Of a stretch of 64,000 nucleotides of DNA, positions 44,176 to 54,143 are shown piece by piece (positions within the stretch are counted from its first letter, which is position 1; every line of letters starts with the position of its first letter). A model generated the notes under the pieces. It worked only from the letters and a program-made list of their open reading frames with translations. It did no database searches and had not been told where the DNA came from. Source of the stretch: Thermothelomyces thermophilus ATCC 42464 (lineage: Eukaryota > Ascomycota > Sordariomycetes > Sordariales > Chaetomiaceae); NCBI RefSeq assembly GCF_000226095.1, contig NC_016472.1, forward strand, positions 1,736,001-1,800,000, given 5' to 3'. A program made the position numbers and the translations under genes.

Positions 44176-45386
44176 ATGGCGACTGCAACTCGCACCTTCA
44201 CCCGCGCCCTGCGCACCTCGGCCCGGCCCGCCTTCGCCGCCGCTCCCCGGGTGGCATTCCGCCAGGCTGGCCGTCGCTTCTACTCGTCGGAGCCTGCTCC
44301 GAAGAGCAGCTCGTCGGCGTGGATCTGGGCTGCCGGTGCCGCCGCTGCCGGTGCCGGTGGCTGGTACTTCCTGAACAACCAGAGCTCGGCCACTCCCCAG
44401 GTCTTCAAGCCCAAGTACGAGGACTACCAGGCCGTGTACAACGAGATTGCGAACCGCCTCGAGGAGAACTCGGATTATGACGATGGCAGCTATGGCCCTG
44501 TGCTGCTGCGTCTCGCCTGGCACGCCAGCGGCACCTATGACAAGGAGACCGGCACCGGCGGCAGCAACGGCGCCACCATGCGCTTCTCTCCGGAGGCCGA
44601 TCACGGCGCCAACGCCGGCCTGAAGGCTGCGCGGGATTTCCTTGAGCCTGTGAAGCGTAAGTCCCGCGACGATTGATCGTCAAACCAAAAAAAAGAAAAA
44701 GGAAATCTCCGATCGACTGACATACAATCACAGAGAAGTTCCCTTGGATTTCTTACTCTGATCTCTGGATCCTCGCTGGCGTCTGCGCCATCCAGGAGAT
44801 GCTGGGCCCCCAGATTCCCTTCCGCCCCGGCCGCCAGGACAAGGATGTCTCCGCCTGCACCCCCGACGGCCGCCTCCCTGATGCCGCCCAGGGCCAGGAC
44901 CACCTGCGCAACATCTTCTATCGCATGGGCTTCAACGACCAGGAGATTGTTGCTCTGGCTGGCGCGCACGCTCTCGGCCGCTGCCACACCGACCGCTCCG
45001 GCTACTCTGGCCCCTGGACCTTCTCGCCCACCGTCCTGACCAACGACTACTACAAGCTGCTGCTTGACGAGAAGTGGCAGTGGAAGAAGTGGAACGGCCC
45101 CAAGCAGGTGAGTCAGCTCGATCGAGTTTCGTGAAGGGTTCGAAGGGAGCAGGTCTCTAACGCCGGGAAACAGTACGAGGACAAGAAGACCAAGTCGCTC
45201 ATGATGCTGCCGGCCGACATGGCGCTCGTCCAGGACAAGAAGTTCAAGGAGTGGGTTCAGAAGTACGCTGCCGACAACGACCTGTTCTTCAGGGATTTCG
45301 CAGCCGTTATCACCAAGCTGTTTGAGCTCGGTGTGCCCTTCCCCGAGAACACGGAGCGGTGGGTTTTCAAGCCCGTCAACGCCTAA
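44176..45386 (+). CDS. CCP1: Mitochondrial cytochrome c peroxidase
   Basis: Three exons (44176-44656, 44734-45107, 45174-45386) encode 355 residues. An Arg/Ala-rich mitochondrial presequence is followed by a hydrophobic sorting segment (about 48-65, [19 protein letters not shown]), the bipartite signal of intermembrane-space CCP. Catalytic residues all sit exactly 64 residues beyond mature yeast numbering: Arg112, Trp115 and His116 ([12 protein letters not shown]; yeast 48, 51, 52), proximal His239 ([11 protein letters not shown]; yeast 175) and Trp255 (GPWTFSP; yeast Trp191, the radical site that separates CCP from ascorbate peroxidase-like Phe). The enzyme reduces H2O2 with cytochrome c. 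The C-terminus [10 protein letters not shown] is longer than in yeast. Confidence 0.97.
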
Positions 45387-46204
45387 GTTGCGGGAATTGG
45401 AATGATTGAGGAGGCCATGTTGAGGGAGATGGAAAATGTGGTGCCACAGTGAGCGGGCATCCTGATTGGGAGGAATTTCTTGCCAGGGAGTAGGCCTCTT
45501 CAACAGAAGAAGGCGGAAGGGCGGATGATGATCAGGGCTTAGTCGAGGAGTTGGCTTTGGACCAACTTGGTTGACGTATTCCCCAACGACTAATTCGCCG
45601 CGCTGGAGCGGGCAGGTTGCGGTCGTTCAGTGCCGCTGTATCCCATGGCTTCTTTAGCGTTTCCTTGCCGTGTAAATCGGACAGCTCTTATAGATAGCAG
45701 CGTGGGTGTTAATGGAAAGTCACTTTAAGATGGCGCAACGATCTAGTCCAACGAGAACTGTTTGAATCAAGAAGAATCCGCTGTTGGGAAAGGAACAGAT
45801 CGCTCCAAGGTGTTCAAAGGCGGGGAAGGTCCTCGTGGGTTAAAAGTAAGGCGGGAGAGGGAAGTATCCGTAATGCCGTGTAACCTAACTTGGTACCATT
45901 TTAAGGGATCGTCGACCACGTATGCCGACGATTCCTTGTTATGGTACCAAGTCTACGCTGATAATAAGGGTCATTTCAGCCGCTGCCGCCGAGCCGTCAA
46001 GGCTCCCCGCTTACGCAGTTATTACGTTATTCGGTTTACCCTTCCCCGCGGGGAGAGATGGAGCTTTAGTGTAGATCCAAATGACAAGGGTTAGGGTTGA
46101 GATTCAATGTTTGTTACGGGTATCATTTTCTTATCCAATTCGCCGAACCTCGTCTCATCTCCGACATCCTCTTGAAGATCGCCTGCCCGCGGTTGACGAA
46201 CAAA
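45387..46204. other. Intergenic with a nested inverted repeat
   Basis: This 820-nt region between CCP1 and ATP11 holds the inverted repeat at 45888-45952 and two telomere-like TTAGGG-type units near 46088-46100 (GGGTTAGGGTT). The frames at 45762-46094 have no family. Confidence 0.5.
45888..45952. repeat. Nested inverted repeat (hairpin or cruciform)
   Basis: Outer 12-bp arms ACTTGGTACCAT (45888-45899) and ATGGTACCAAGT (45941-45952) are perfect complements. Inside them, 7-bp arms ATCGTCG (45908-45914) and CGACGAT (45926-45932) also pair. No gene spans it. Confidence 0.9.
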
Positions 46205-47275
46205 ATGGCCGCCGCTCGCGTACCGGCGCTGCGGCATCTCCTCAGCTGCCAGCCGCGGGTCCTGCACGCCTCGAACCAGCGGCGCTGGGCCCAGGTTCAC
46301 GACGTGCGCTTCCTCGCGACAACGCAGCAACCGCGCAACGTTATCGAAAAGTATCGAGAGAAGCTCGACCGTAAGGCCCGCGAGGAAGGCCACCCAGATA
46401 TCGAATCCCTGAGGGCGGCCTACGCCGACAAGATCAAGAACCTGCGCAAAGAGACCGACACCGTCACCGCTCCTCTACGCGGCGCAACACCCGGCGCACA
46501 AGCACCCCCACCGCCATCATCATCATCATCATCGCCGCCGCCGCCGCAGTCTGCGTCCTCATCAACAGCCACCCAGCCAAGTCAAGAACAACAACAACAG
46601 CAGCAGCAGCAGCAACAGCAACAACCACGAAAATCATCTTCGTCGCCCACCGGGCTAAAGCCGCTCTCCGAGATCCTCGACCTCCCCAAGGCGTCGGCGC
46701 TGCCGCAGGCGGAGCTGACGGCCATCTGGCGGCTGCGCCACGCGGCGCGGCCCAACTCGCTCTGCGCCGTCATCCCGGCGGCCACCTTCGCCGCCATGGA
46801 GGCGATGGCGCGCACGCACCCGCAGTTCGTCCTGCCCGTCCCGCACCCGGAGCAGGGCGCCGAGATGCACTTCCTGCAGTGGACCTGGGACCCGCCCACG
46901 CGCAGCGCCACCGTCCTCTTCACCCAGCTGGCCGAGTACAAGGCCCGCGGCGAGTTCGCGGCGCCCCACACCACCGTGACGCACTACAAGGACCTCATGG
47001 ACCGCGGCGGCGGCGACGGGGACGGGGCGGCGGCCGGGCAGCCCGGCGTCGTCCTCATGCAGGGCACCGTCCTCGAGGACAGGGGGGTCAAGGTCGCCGA
47101 CGCGCAGTGGCTGGTCATGTGCCTGCAGAGGTTCTATGGCGGCTGGGACGGGTCCGGCGGAGAGGCGGGCAAGGAGCGGGCCGAGGAGAGGCGGCGGCTG
47201 CTGGAATGGTTCGGCAAGGGAGACACGCGGTTCAGCGTGGAGAAGCTGATGGAAGAGGCCGAGAGGATGGGTTAA
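46205..47275 (+). CDS. ATP11: ATP synthase F1 assembly factor ATP11
   Basis: A single exon from the ATG at 46205 encodes 356 residues; the frame is open further 5' but without another ATG. The N-terminus MAAARVPALRHLLSCQPRVL is Arg-rich, consistent with mitochondrial import. The ATP11 core includes GLKPLSEILDLPKASALPQA, ELTAIWRLRHA, LCAVIPAATFAAMEAMAR, HPQFVLPVP, EMHFLQW and VLMQGTVLE. ATP11 chaperones the F1 beta subunit during assembly. A Pro/Ser/Gln-rich insert (about residues 100-145, with a long Gln run) separates the N-terminal helix from the core. The gene ends about 240 nt before the convergent CoA-ligase gene. Confidence 0.93.
   Translation: MAAARVPALRHLLSCQPRVLHASNQRRWAQVHDVRFLATTQQPRNVIEKYREKLDRKAREEGHPDIESLRAAYADKIKNLRKETDTVTAPLRGATPGAQAPPPPSSSSSSPPPPQSASSSTATQPSQEQQQQQQQQQQQQPRKSSSSPTGLKPLSEILDLPKASALPQAELTAIWRLRHAARPNSLCAVIPAATFAAMEAMARTHPQFVLPVPHPEQGAEMHFLQWTWDPPTRSATVLFTQLAEYKARGEFAAPHTTVTHYKDLMDRGGGDGDGAAAGQPGVVLMQGTVLEDRGVKVADAQWLVMCLQRFYGGWDGSGGEAGKERAEERRRLLEWFGKGDTRFSVEKLMEEAERMG
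46584..46627 (+). repeat. CAG/CAA polyglutamine tract in ATP11
   Basis: A mixed CAA and CAG run encodes an interrupted glutamine tract in the linker of ATP11, following a Ser/Pro codon-repeat stretch at 46506-46560. Confidence 0.9.
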
Positions 47276-47512
47276 GGGGGCAAAAAAAAAGGAGGAGGCG
47301 CGTGATACTTTTTTGGAAGGAGACCTTTGCATCGCATCTTGCGCGAAGGCTTGTATCTTTGTATCATATACAATGTGTGAGAGTATACGATCAATAGACG
47401 ATAGATGGACTCCCATGATTAATAGACTATCTCTTCCCTACATTCAGTCAATGGTGATGTTCCATTGTTACAGCCCCGAGAGAGAGAGAGAGAGATGTCT
47501 GGTCTCGGCGCG

Positions 47513-49408
47513 TCACAACTTGGCACCCGAGCGCCGTTGCTCCTCCTTCGCCCGTTCCCGCATTATCCTCCTCAGCACCTTGCCGCTCGGCGACTTGGGC
47601 ACCTGGTCGACGAACCGTATGCCACCGCGGAGTTTCTTGTGGGGAGCGACTTGGGTTGCCACCCAGTCCGCAAGCTCCTGTGCCTTGGTCTCGCTAGCCT
47701 TCACGCCGTCGCGCAGGACGACGTACGCCCGGGGTACCTCGGTGGCCTTGGCAGCGTCCTCAACTCCAATGACGCAGGCATCCGCCACCTCCCGGTGGCT
47801 TATCAACACCCCTTCTAGTTCGGCCGGTGGGACGGGGTAGCCATCTAGATAAGACGGGGACGGTGAGCGACGGGAGCGTCACGAGAGACCCGGGCGTTTT
47901 AACTCACTGTATTTGATGAGCTCCTTGAGCCGGTCCACGCAGTAGAAGTTCCCATACTTATCTCGCCTGAAGACATCCCCCGTCTTGAAGAAGCCGTCGG
48001 GCGAGAAAGCCTCCTTGGTGCGCTCTGGGTTCTTGAAGTATCCGGGAAACACGTTGGGTCCTTTCAGCCACAACTCTCCCTCCTTTCACAGCAGGTGACG
48101 TCAGTAAATGTACCTATCTTAAGGAGGGAGCCGTTTGGGGGGGGGGGGGGTTAGGAAGGGTGTGTCATAGAAAAAGGCTCACTTCTCCGTCTGCCACCTC
48201 TCTCCCGTCCTCTCCCACAATCTTGGCCTCCATGTTCGGCATCAGCTTCCCGACGGACCCCATGAACTTTGCCCACTCATCTACCACCTGGCAGCACACG
48301 ACGGCGCTCGTCTCGGACAGGCCGAACCCCTGCTTCACCGGCACGCGCAGGCGGTTCCACACGGCCTCGGTCAGCTCCCTCGTCAGCGGGGCGGCGCCCG
48401 AGTGCAACACCTTGAGCGAGGTCAGGTCGTAGCCGTCCACGGCCGGGTGCTTGCTGAAGGCCAGGACGACGGGGGGCGGGACGTAGGCGAAGGTGATGCG
48501 ATAGCGCTCGATGGCGCGCAGGGCGCGCTCCATGTCGAAGCGCTCCAGCACCACCAGCTGCCAGCCCTCGTACACCGACATGAGCACGCCGCAGGTCAGG
48601 CCGTAGATGTGGAAGAAGGGCAGCACGCCCAGCTGCTTGTCGCCCTGGCCGTCCGGCCCGCCCCGGCTCCGCCACTGGCTGCCCTCGACGTAGCTCGCCT
48701 GCAGAACGTTGGACACCATGTTGCGGTGGGTCAGGCAGACGCCCTTGGGCAGACCCGTGGTGCCGGAGCTGTAGACGAGAAAGGCGAGGTCGGTGCGCGG
48801 GTGGATGGGAGGCCTGGCGTCGTCGTGGCCGGCGGAGCCGGGGCTGCGGATGCTGGTGAAGTGGCGGATGCGGCCGCTGGGATCGCGGTTCGGACCGAGG
48901 AGGAGGATGCGGTCGGGTGGCAGGTTGGCTTTCTGAGCAGCCGCCAGGGCCGTGGCAAGGTGGGCGGGCTGGGTGACGAGGCCCTTGGCGCCGGAGTCGC
49001 GGAGCTGGAAGGCCAACTCGTCGACGGTGTAGAGGGGATTGGCGGGGGATACGGTGCCGCCAGCCCAGAGTGCGCCCAGCGTGAGGATGGGGGTCTGTGA
49101 AAGGGGTGTTAACTGTCATGAACACGCTCAGGAGGGGCCAGTCTCGGAGTGCAAGATACGTCAATCGAGTTGGGCGTATAAAACGCCAGCACATCGCCCT
49201 TCTTCCATTCCCAGAGTGCCTTCAGTCCCTTGCCAAACTCGATGGAGGCGCTGCGCAGATCGGCCCAGGTGTACGAACGGCCGGTTTCGCCGCATGTTAG
49301 AATCTCCTTGGTGACGGGGAAGTCCCTATGCCTGTCGCCGAGGAGGAGCGTCCAGAGATCTACCGCTTCAGGAATATCGAGCGGCGGAAAGGTTGACGGA
49401 TACGGCAT
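47513..49408 (-). CDS. Acyl/aryl-CoA ligase (4-coumarate-CoA ligase-like), peroxisomal
   Basis: Four exons (49408-49160, 49094-48183, 48082-47908, 47844-47513) encode 555 residues, typical for ANL adenylate-forming enzymes. Motifs are complete: the P-loop YSSGTTGLPKG (about 191-201), LPFFHIYGL, KQGFGLSETSAV, KTGDVFRRDKYGNFYCVDR (A8-like hinge), and the catalytic lysine in PKSPSGKVLRRI. The arrangement fits the 4CL/firefly-luciferase-like group. The enzyme activates a carboxylic acid with ATP and joins it to CoA; the substrate is not readable. The protein ends Ala-Lys-Leu, a variant peroxisomal targeting signal (PTS1), so beta-oxidation or side-chain shortening in the peroxisome is likely. It diverges from a small secreted protein gene. 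Confidence 0.93.
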
Positions 49409-50708
49409 CGTGGGTGTTAGAGTACATACAACTAGGCAGATAGCAGAAGCAGCTCTTCAATCGACCGGCTTCATCTCACGCGTTTGATGGGAAACCTTGT
49501 CCCGGGCTTTGTTACATCCCGAGGCACTAAGCCATCATCCTCCTTGTGGAGGCCGATTGGGTCTATGCATTTTACGTATCCGGCGATGGCTGGCGTCGGC
49601 TTTTCCGAGCGGCTTCTTCTTATCGGCTCGCGGCAGGTCGGTGACGGCTTTCCACTCGGGTTGTCAGGTTAGCATCGGCCCTGTCCGGGCTTCCGCGACG
49701 AGTCCGGGGGTAATAATGCGGGGAAGGTCAGCAGGCTCACCATGCTTGCGGCCGCTAAAACAGACAGGGAAAGCGCAAACCACCGCGCTGGCACTGAGAT
49801 CTCAACCAACCTGATAAGATCCATTCTTGTTCCTCCTCTTTAAGACATTAGTGTCTTCTCGCTTCCCCGCTGCTGGTTCTTGCTATCGCCTGGCTCTATC
49901 GCAACATTCTCAACACCATTGAGATTCGATGATAACCTCGGATATAACAATCACTGTCTGATTCGAATGTAGCAGGAATCATGTGTCTCGGTTGCAAGTC
50001 AGGCTCGTTTGTACCCAGGGGAGGCACAGCGGAGTTGGCAATCCCTCGATCCTGGAAACAACTTAAAACGAAACAACTTGAAGAATGGACCGAAATTGCC
50101 GAGTTGTTGTGTATTCGATGACATAATCTACCATCTCGTCTCTTTCTCTTCGCCTTGGATCGCTGTCGTCTCGATCGGTAGTTTCCGTCGTTTCAGCTGC
50201 TCCGTCTCGGAGTTTTGAGGCGCAGACCCTCAGGGGCAAGAGCAGGGGGGTGAAGCACATCGGATCGAAACCGCTACCCGCTGCGACAAGCTCCAAACAT
50301 CGCTTCGCGCTTCAGTCTTCAGTATAGCTTCCTGCTCTCGGCTGAGACAGGGAAACCATGTCTGTTTTCCTCCGTCTTGGGTCGCTTAGCGATCGTCAGA
50401 TCTCAATTGGATTCTCTCTTTTACGGCCAGGGCGTTTCGCTAATCACTCTGGGCGCCTGTCTGCTTTAGGCCCCTGAGGGAAACGGCTCACTCGGGATCA
50501 ATATGCCTACTTAAGGTGGCCGCGGAGCCAGAAAAAGATTGCTCCTTTCTCACACCTCATCAACCACTTCCATCGGCTCAGCTTCTCTACCTTCTTCCTT
50601 TTCAATCCTTCAACTCTCAACAGCTGGGCTGTTTTTTTCTTCTTCACTTGCGGCTTGTCTGTCTTTCTCTCGAAGGTCACCACCTCCATCTCCATCAATA
50701 CCGTCACA
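49409..50708. promoter_or_regulatory. Shared upstream region of the CoA ligase and a secreted protein gene
   Basis: A 1.3-kb region between divergent genes. The last 190 nt before the ATG at 50709 are strongly pyrimidine-rich, typical of a well-expressed fungal leader. No ORF is supported. Confidence 0.5.
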
Positions 50709-51306
50709 ATGTATTTCAAGGCCGCGGTCCTCTTCTCCCTCCTCGCCTCCTCCTTCGCGCTCCCAACCGGCAGCGTGGACCGCACAGTCAAGCGGGGAGT
50801 TCTTTCCGTCCAGGACTACTCGGAATTTCAGGTCTCGGACGGCGTTGCCGGCAATGCCCTGGCCGAAGTGAACGCCAAGTTCCCAGTATGCATCCCCCCC
50901 CCCCCCCCAACTTGCCCACCGCGTTGCTCCTTGCCGCTAACGTTGTCAGATCGACACGTCCAATTTGGCTTCCGTCAGCGACGAGGATCTCGAAATCCTC
51001 AAGGCGGCACGCAAGACGGCCGAGGCGGCCGAGACAAAAGCCGGAGGCTTCAACGAAGCCATCAAGGCTGCCGGAGGCACCAAGACGACCGACGGCCAGG
51101 CGCTCCAGAACGGCAAGATCAAGAACAAGGTGTTGAAGCTGCAGCTGCAGGTCCTCGCGCTGCAGATCGAGGCCGCCAAGGGCAAGGACACGGCCGCGAA
51201 ACTGGCCGAGGAGCAGAAGAAGTTGGACAAGAACGTCCAGCTTGACAAGGAGGCCGCCGGTCAACGGAGCCAGAGTGTGAACTTCCAGGGAACCAGTCAG
51301 CCGTAA
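50709..51306 (+). CDS. Small secreted alpha-helical protein of an ascomycete family
   Basis: Two exons, 50709-50885 and 50950-51306, encode 177 residues. Signal peptide MYFKAAVLFSLLASSFALP, then a dibasic KR (TVKR) that could be a KEX2 site at about residues 28-29. The mature protein has no cysteine and reads as long amphipathic helices rich in Ala, Lys and Glu (EILKAARKTAEAAETKAGGF, KNKVLKLQLQVLALQIEAAK). I recall similar cysteine-free small secreted proteins annotated in other Sordariomycetes without a known role. The intron (50886-50949) contains a poly-C run. It diverges from the CoA ligase gene. Confidence 0.85.
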
Positions 51307-52661
51307 AGTTTTTTCTTAAGGGGTAGTGGAGGCGCGGACAGTTCTGGAAACTGCCGCCGAATGGAAATTCAAAGCCCCCGACGTGCCCATCGGTTAGCGG
51401 GTCGCATGATAACCCCTCGCCATCTGCCTGCTAGATCTTCTCCCCTGCTGTTCCGTGAGGCTTACCATGTGCACCACAACGTCGTACCTACCAGATCACA
51501 GGATCATTGGTACTGATTCTCCTTTGGCAGTCTCGCATCCACTGGCTGCAAAGTTGCGAGGTACGGAGCAACAAGTAAACAAGTAGACGGAGAGGAAGTA
51601 CGGTTCCTCCACGTGCAATCAAGAGGGGAGGAGTCGTAGAGCTCAGTGACCACTGGCTGCTTGAGAGTACCTCTATGGTATGTTGGGTTGCAGCATATAG
51701 TATCTTGGACAATGCACATATCATGCCATTGCTGATACTCAGCGCAGCCGAGGGGGTAATAAGGGGTATGGAGAGCTCGCAGACGAGGTTGTTATCGGGG
51801 AGCTTCTGTAACAGCTCGTGATCCAGGCATACCCTACGGGGGCCGAAAGAGCCCCGAGTTTGCCGTTTCCCCTTCTCCCCCAACACGCCTACTAAAACAA
51901 AACAAAACAAAAAGTTATCTCATGTATTGGACTTGGTAATGGCTTGGTGTTGCATTGCCTCTGGCAGGTCCGCAGTGTGAGTTATATGCACGATATTCCA
52001 GAGAGGTTGGGTTGCTCGGTACGGCGTCCCACCCCTGCCATTGCGAGAGGATACGGGGGTTGCCGGCATATGATTCCCCAGCTTGGGTGTAAGCTCCCAT
52101 GTCAGCAAAGAGATCTGGTGAGAAAATGCGTTAGGATGATTACGAGGTGACTTGTTTGGATTGGGGGGATATCCAAGCCACGCTAGCAACGTGCGAACAT
52201 CCCGCCTAACGAGAGAGGGGAAAAGAAGGATATTCCCTGGATGTTTGAAGAGAACCGAAGGAGTTCGCCTGCCGGCTAAGATCATAGCACTAGGCGATTT
52301 CGATTTCCAACGCTCTCTTTGGGTATCGGCATGATGAGAAAACGTTCTCGTAGAGGCCGTCTGCTACAGGCTAGCTAGCATCCGATAAGCAGCAGCCAAC
52401 CTGGCAGTGGTCTGGAACTCAAACGTACCAAAAGATCGCTCAGTGGGCGTGGTCAACCCTGGTTTGTCGTAAAGCAACCGCGACATCGAGACGCGCAGTG
52501 ACGGTGGTTTCATTGACGGTGGAGCGTCGGGGGAAAAAAAAAAAAAAAGGAAATATCGAGGGCGGTATAGAAACAGCAAAGCGTCGTAACCCCCGAGAAA
52601 GCGGAGAGCAGACGCGGATGCCGACACGCAACTTTATTGAATGCAACAACCGGCAGACGGC
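51307..52661. other. Intergenic, 1.35 kb
   Basis: The 3' regions of the secreted protein gene and of the PGAP4-like gene. A poly-A run lies at 52533-52548. No gene is recognised. Confidence 0.5.
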
Positions 52662-54143
52662 TTATCCACCGGCGGCTAGTCTATCGAACATGGCCCAGTC
52701 GATCTCCTCGAGCATCTTGCGATGAGACTTCTCCACGGCCGCAGGCTTATTCGCCTCGAACCAAAACGCCCACACGCTCTTTGCGTCGACTACCCGCATG
52801 CCCCGGCTGCTGACCAAGCCCACATGCTGGACGGCCTGCTCGCGCAGCGCGAACCTCTTGAAGCCCGTGGCGTCGCAGTACTCCTCAATCATGGAGTCCG
52901 TCTGGCCCCGCTCTCGCTTCCGGAGGTTCTTGATCAGGGCGGGCAGGGCGGGCCGGTGGAAGACGATGGCTTGGGTGCAGCACGCGTTCTTGTCCATGGG
53001 CGCGACGCCCGCCGCCAGCGCGGAGTCGGGCGGGCCGAACGGGACGTTGTGGTGGAGGCTGTAGCCCGGCAGCGGGAGGTTGTGCTTGCCCGCCATGAAG
53101 GCGAGGGCCGTGAAGCCGGGGGCGACGACCAGCGAGACGACGGCGATGGTGGCCCAGTCGAGCCGCAGCCGGGGCCCGCAGCCCGCGAGGCGCAGGAGCA
53201 CGAGGACGAGGGCGGAGCCGGCGGCGGCCATGACCAGAGTGAGCGGCAGGTGGTTGTACCACCAGTCGTGCTCGGCGGCCCAGCCGAGGTGCGTCTCGGT
53301 GTAGAACAGGCGCATGTACAGCCAGTCCTTGTCCCCCTCGGCCTTCTGGTGGTCGCGCACGAGGTACTGCAGCCCCCGCAGGGTGCGCGCGGCCCAGTCG
53401 GCCGAGAAGATGATGTCGTCCTCGAACACGGCGATGAAGGGCGCGTCGGTGTCCTTGAGGCAGCGCTCGAGGAGGTACAGGTAGTCGAAATTGCCCTTGA
53501 GCTGCACGTCGCGCTCTTCCTCGGCCTTGCGCAGCCCGGCCCGCTCCAGGTCCGTCAGGCCTCGGTACCCGGACGCGTCATCGATCAGGGCGTCCACCCA
53601 CGGGGCCTTCCAATCCGGGTGCTGCGCGGGGTCCGTGTTGGCGAAGAGCAGCTTGACGTGAATGGCGGCGCGCTCGCGCGGGTCGAGGCCGGCCAGCATC
53701 GATCCCACGGCGTCGGCCAGGTACTGGCGGGCGACATCGCCGTCGCGTCGGACGGTCGCGAAGGCGGCGCACACGACCGGGGTGGGGCCCGCCTTGGGCC
53801 GTGGTTCGGGCGCAGCAGCTCCATCAGCGTTGGTCTTGCCGGCGCCGCCGTGGGCCTTTGTGTCGGCGGTAACCTCGGCGCTGACTTGTTGGAGAAAGGC
53901 GCGGGCTTCGGCCTGGCGAGCGGCCGAGTAGTCGAGGTCGTAGACGCCTTCGGAGCGGAAGTAGGCACTGTGGGGGTCGCGCCACAGGAAGAGTCGGCCG
54001 TAGGTGAAGGCGAGCAGCCAGAGGAAGCCGCAGACGAGCAGGGCGCGCACGGCCGGGAACGACAGGGTCCGCAGCGGGAGGCTGACGAGCCCCCGGCGGA
54101 GCTTGGTCATGGCGGCGCCGCCGACATGGCACCTTCGAAGCAT
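52662..54143 (-). CDS. PGAP4-like membrane glycosyltransferase
   Basis: One exon; the ATG at 54143 gives 493 residues, and an alternative ATG at 54110 gives 482. A first transmembrane helix (AVRALLVCGFLWLLAFTYGR) makes an ER/Golgi type II anchor. The catalytic domain contains PFIAVFEDDIIFSADW, an EDD metal-binding motif of a GT-A fold. Two further hydrophobic segments (LPLTLVMAAAGSALVLVLL and TIAVVSLVVAPGFTALAF) interrupt the domain, followed by CCTQAIVFHRPALPALIKNL and VQHVGLVSSRG. Tandem membrane helices inserted in a GT-A domain are the hallmark of PGAP4/TMEM246, the GPI-GalNAc transferase. Function in fungi, on GPI glycans or otherwise, is inference. A 493-codon antisense frame is a GC-driven shadow. 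Confidence 0.82.
   Translation of the reverse strand: MLRRCHVGGAAMTKLRRGLVSLPLRTLSFPAVRALLVCGFLWLLAFTYGRLFLWRDPHSAYFRSEGVYDLDYSAARQAEARAFLQQVSAEVTADTKAHGGAGKTNADGAAAPEPRPKAGPTPVVCAAFATVRRDGDVARQYLADAVGSMLAGLDPRERAAIHVKLLFANTDPAQHPDWKAPWVDALIDDASGYRGLTDLERAGLRKAEEERDVQLKGNFDYLYLLERCLKDTDAPFIAVFEDDIIFSADWAARTLRGLQYLVRDHQKAEGDKDWLYMRLFYTETHLGWAAEHDWWYNHLPLTLVMAAAGSALVLVLLRLAGCGPRLRLDWATIAVVSLVVAPGFTALAFMAGKHNLPLPGYSLHHNVPFGPPDSALAAGVAPMDKNACCTQAIVFHRPALPALIKNLRKRERGQTDSMIEEYCDATGFKRFALREQAVQHVGLVSSRGMRVVDAKSVWAFWFEANKPAAVEKSHRKMLEEIDWAMFDRLAAGG

Noticed and set aside
46088-46100. Telomere-like TTAGGG units
   Set aside because: Only about two partial units in an internal region; too short to be an interstitial telomere tract.
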